Source: Sphaerisporangium cinnabarinum (GTDB lineage Bacteria; Actinomycetota; Actinomycetes; Actinomycetales; Cellulomonadaceae). Taken from it: a DNA stretch of 57,340 nucleotides. The number at the start of each line of letters is the position of its first letter. Positions within the stretch are counted from its first letter, which is position 1. The translations under genes and the position numbers were made by a program. This document shows positions 55,612-57,340 of the stretch, in pieces. Where the stretch lies: NCBI GenBank assembly GCA_003052455.1, contig QAPD01000016.1:1-57340 (forward strand). The letters run 5' to 3'. The notes beneath the pieces are model-generated. The model was not told where the DNA came from and did not search any database. It saw nothing but the letters and a program-made list of their open reading frames with translations.

Positions 55612-55640
55612 TTGACGCCCGCGGATGACACGCGTGTAAT
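55612..55640 (+). promoter_or_regulatory. whiB promoter (TTGACG-17-TGTAAT) with GACAC motif
   Basis: A -35 TTGACG (55612-55617) and -10 TGTAAT (55635-55640) with a 17-nt spacer are the best sigma70-type match seen in the window. The surrounding DNA is richer in A/T than the rest. A GACAC pentamer (55627-55631) lies in the spacer just before the -10, and another is at 55555-55559. GACAC is the known WhiA recognition core in Streptomyces. Confidence 0.7.
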
Positions 55641-55706
55641 TTCTTCAATGCAGTTTCCTGCCTGGTTCTCGCTCGAGGCCCGGCGAACGGCATGAAGGGG
55701 CGAGCA

Positions 55707-56036
55707 ATGTGGAACATGCTGGACGGGACGGGCGGGGTCTTCCCCTCCGACGCTGAGCGAGAGGTGGAGCGCGTGGCACCGGTGCTGCCGCTCTTCGGTG
55801 AGCCGGTCGACGACTCGCTCATGGGGTGGCAGGAGCGCGCGCTGTGCGCCCAGACGGACCCGGAGGCCTTCTTCCCGGAGAAGGGCGGGTCCACGCGCGA
55901 GGCGAAGAAGGTCTGCACGGGCTGCGAGGTCCGCGCGGAGTGCCTCGAGTACGCGCTCGAGCACGACGAGCGCTTCGGCATCTGGGGCGGGCTGTCCGAG
56001 CGGGAGCGCCGCAAGCTCAAGCGCCGCGTCGTCTGA
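55707..56036 (+). CDS. whiB: WhiB-family iron-sulfur transcription regulator
   Basis: A protein of 109 aa from the ATG at 55707, 6 nt after AAGGGG; an in-frame ATG at 55692 adds five residues but lacks a ribosome binding site. Four cysteines, Cys-47, Cys-70, Cys-73 and Cys-79 (C-x22-C-x2-C-x5-C), bind a [4Fe-4S] cluster. GIWGG (about 96-100) is the turn that contacts sigma factor, and RERRKLKRR is the basic DNA-binding tail. Length and neighbourhood (TIGR03089, LCP, rml genes) fit the WhiB/WhmD/WhiB2 group, which works with WhiA to control cell division genes. Its promoter carries a GACAC motif, consistent with WhiA control. Confidence 0.93.
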   Translation: MWNMLDGTGGVFPSDAEREVERVAPVLPLFGEPVDDSLMGWQERALCAQTDPEAFFPEKGGSTREAKKVCTGCEVRAECLEYALEHDERFGIWGGLSERERRKLKRRVV

Positions 56037-56119
56037 GACCCGGGCGTCGCCGACACCCGCCACACCGGGGCGCGCAAATGCCGCGCCTGGAGCCGTGTCC
56101 GTCGCATGATCGACGGGAC

Positions 56120-57340
56120 ATGACTTCCTCCGACCTCACCACGTCCGCGCGCAGCGCCCGTCCCGGCGACGTCACACCGGGAGCCGCCGCGCGCGCCGCC
56201 GCCGTGCCGGGCGTCGTCGCGGCACCCGGGATCGTCGCCGCCGTAACGGGCGCGCTGCCCGTCGTGACCACGGTCACGGCGGTCGTCGTGACGCGCGGCC
56301 GCACCCCGTTCCTCGCCCACACGCTGGCGGCGCTGCGCGCCCAGACGACGAGCCCCCACGAGGTCGTCGTCGTCGACGCCGCGACCGGCGACGCGAGCAG
56401 CGAGCACCAGGGTCTGCAGCTCGGGGACGCGCGGTTCGTCGCGGCCCCGCGCGCCCGGTCGTTCGGCGACGCGGTCGACACGGCGCTCGCAAACGTCGAG
56501 CCGGGCACGTGGCTCTGGCTCCTGCACGACGACTCGGCACCCGCGCCCGACGCGCTCGCCGAGCTGCTGCGCGCCGTCGAGCACTCGAGCGCGGTCGCGG
56601 TGGCCGGCCCCAAGCAGGAGCGCTGGGTGCCCGGCACCGACGCGCAGCCCGCGGCGCCGTTCGAGCCGGGCACGGTCAGCCGCCTCGTCGAGGTGGGCGT
56701 GACCACGACCCCGCTGGGGCGCCGCCTGACCGGCATCGACGAGGACGAGGTCGACCAGGGGCAGCACGACGCGCGGGAGGACGTGCTCGCCGTCGGGCTG
56801 GCCGGGGCGCTCGTCCGGCGGACCGTATGGCAGGAGCTCGGCGGGACCGACCCCGAGCTCGGCCCGTTCGGCGACGGCCTGGACCTGTGCCGGCGGGCGC
56901 GCCTCGCGGGGCACCGGGTCGTCGTCGTCCCGTCGGCCGTGGTGCGGCACGCGCAGGCCTCCCTGCTCGGGCTGCGCGAGCGCCGACGCGGGACCACGGC
57001 GCTCCCCGCCCCGGACCCCGACGCGTCGTCGGCCGCGCGCCGCCACTCCCAGCTCCACGCGCGGCTCGTCGGCGTCGCGGCACCGTGGCTCCCGTTCGTC
57101 GCGCTCGCGATGGTCGTCGGCGCGCCCTTCCACGCCGCGTTCCGGCTGCTCGTCAAGCAGCCCGGGCAGGCCCGGGACGAGCTGCTCGCGCCGCTGTGGG
57201 CGCTCGTGCGGGTCGGTCCGGTCGTCCGGGCGCGTCGCGTGGCACGGCGGACCCGGCGGCTCCCGCGCCGGGCGCTGCGCCCGCTGCGCGGCACGTGGCG
57301 CGAGGTGCTCGCCGAGCGGCGCGACCGGCGGCTCGCGCGC
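56120..57340 (+). CDS. GT2 glycosyltransferase, N-terminal part (cut by window edge)
   Basis: 407 codons from the ATG at 56120 to the window edge without a stop. After an Ala-rich leader of about 50 residues comes a GT-A domain: VTAVVVTRGRTPFLAHTLAALRAQ, EVVVVDAATGD, WLWLLHDDSAPAPDAL (metal-binding DDS), VAGPKQERWV, VGLAGALVRRTVWQELGGTDPELGPFGDGLDLCRRARLAG and AVVRHAQAS. An Arg-rich region with one hydrophobic stretch (LVGVAAPWLPFVALAMVVGAPF) follows, suggesting a long membrane-bound protein continuing outside the window. Only a weak ribosome binding site; CATGAT 9 nt before the ATG might be a -10. Large GT2 proteins next to whiB are common in this group. Substrate unknown. Confidence 0.85.
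   Translation, partial: MTSSDLTTSARSARPGDVTPGAAARAAAVPGVVAAPGIVAAVTGALPVVTTVTAVVVTRGRTPFLAHTLAALRAQTTSPHEVVVVDAATGDASSEHQGLQLGDARFVAAPRARSFGDAVDTALANVEPGTWLWLLHDDSAPAPDALAELLRAVEHSSAVAVAGPKQERWVPGTDAQPAAPFEPGTVSRLVEVGVTTTPLGRRLTGIDEDEVDQGQHDAREDVLAVGLAGALVRRTVWQELGGTDPELGPFGDGLDLCRRARLAGHRVVVVPSAVVRHAQASLLGLRERRRGTTALPAPDPDASSAARRHSQLHARLVGVAAPWLPFVALAMVVGAPFHAAFRLLVKQPGQARDELLAPLWALVRVGPVVRARRVARRTRRLPRRALRPLRGTWREVLAERRDRRLAR

Overview
The window is about 57 kb of very GC-rich DNA, densely packed with genes. GTG starts, four-base ATGA/GTGA gene overlaps, TANNNT -10 boxes and several apparently leaderless genes are common. A WhiB regulator, LytR-CpsA-Psr (LCP) proteins, a TIGR03089 protein, CWB2-repeat and PGRP amidases, and GlfT2/Glf homologues all point to an actinobacterium. 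My best guess is a Micrococcales member of the Cellulomonas/Promicromonospora type; this is inferred from gene content, not from a marker gene. No rRNA, tRNA, CRISPR array, insertion sequence or phage block was seen. No gene-free stretch exceeds 300 bases; the longest (44584-44768, 55529-55706) hold divergent promoters.

The region is one large cell-envelope polysaccharide locus. Positions 1-2.9 kb (minus strand) hold the N-terminus of a probable LCP protein, a full LCP protein, and a GT2/DUF2304 pair. Positions 3.0-5.7 kb hold a three-gene operon (acetyltransferase, aminotransferase, dehydrogenase) for a 2,3-diacetamido-uronic acid. With the UDP-GlcNAc 2-epimerase at 16.3 kb and the nucleotide-sugar dehydrogenase at 21.9 kb it would complete a WbpA-B-E-D-I type route to a UDP-diacetamido-mannuronic acid. 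Positions 5.8-16.2 kb hold seven glycosyltransferases and an MsbA/PglK-like ABC exporter. Positions 17.5-21.8 kb hold a secreted amidase with three CWB2 repeats and an OafA-like O-acyltransferase.

Positions 23.3-34.4 kb form a galactan-like module: a GlfT1-like transferase, a second GT2, a GT-C-like membrane protein, UDP-galactopyranose mutase, a GlfT2-like transferase, a Wzm/Wzt exporter and another large membrane protein. It is followed by a second O-acyltransferase (34.4-36.5 kb). On the minus strand from 36.5 to 41.4 kb lie a secreted lysozyme-like protein, a lipoprotein, a GT2 and a GtrB-like polyprenyl-phosphate transferase.

Positions 41.4-54 kb interleave the four dTDP-L-rhamnose genes (rmlB, rmlC, rmlD, rmlA, all in separate transcription units) with an endolysin-like amidase, an orphan Tat-type solute-binding protein, a GT-C-like protein, a Wzx-type flippase, two GT2s, a second DUF2304 protein and a VanY-type carboxypeptidase. 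Positions 54-57.3 kb hold a methyltransferase, a TIGR03089 protein, a WhiB regulator with a clear promoter, and the start of a large GT2 cut by the window edge.

Read together, nucleotide-sugar supply (rhamnose, galactofuranose, diacetamido-uronate), about 17 glycosyltransferases, three different exporters, O-acylation, LCP-type ligation and several murein hydrolases suggest at least two wall polymers. One is probably a galactofuran/rhamnan and one an acidic amino-sugar polymer. Specific linkages cannot be read from the sequence.
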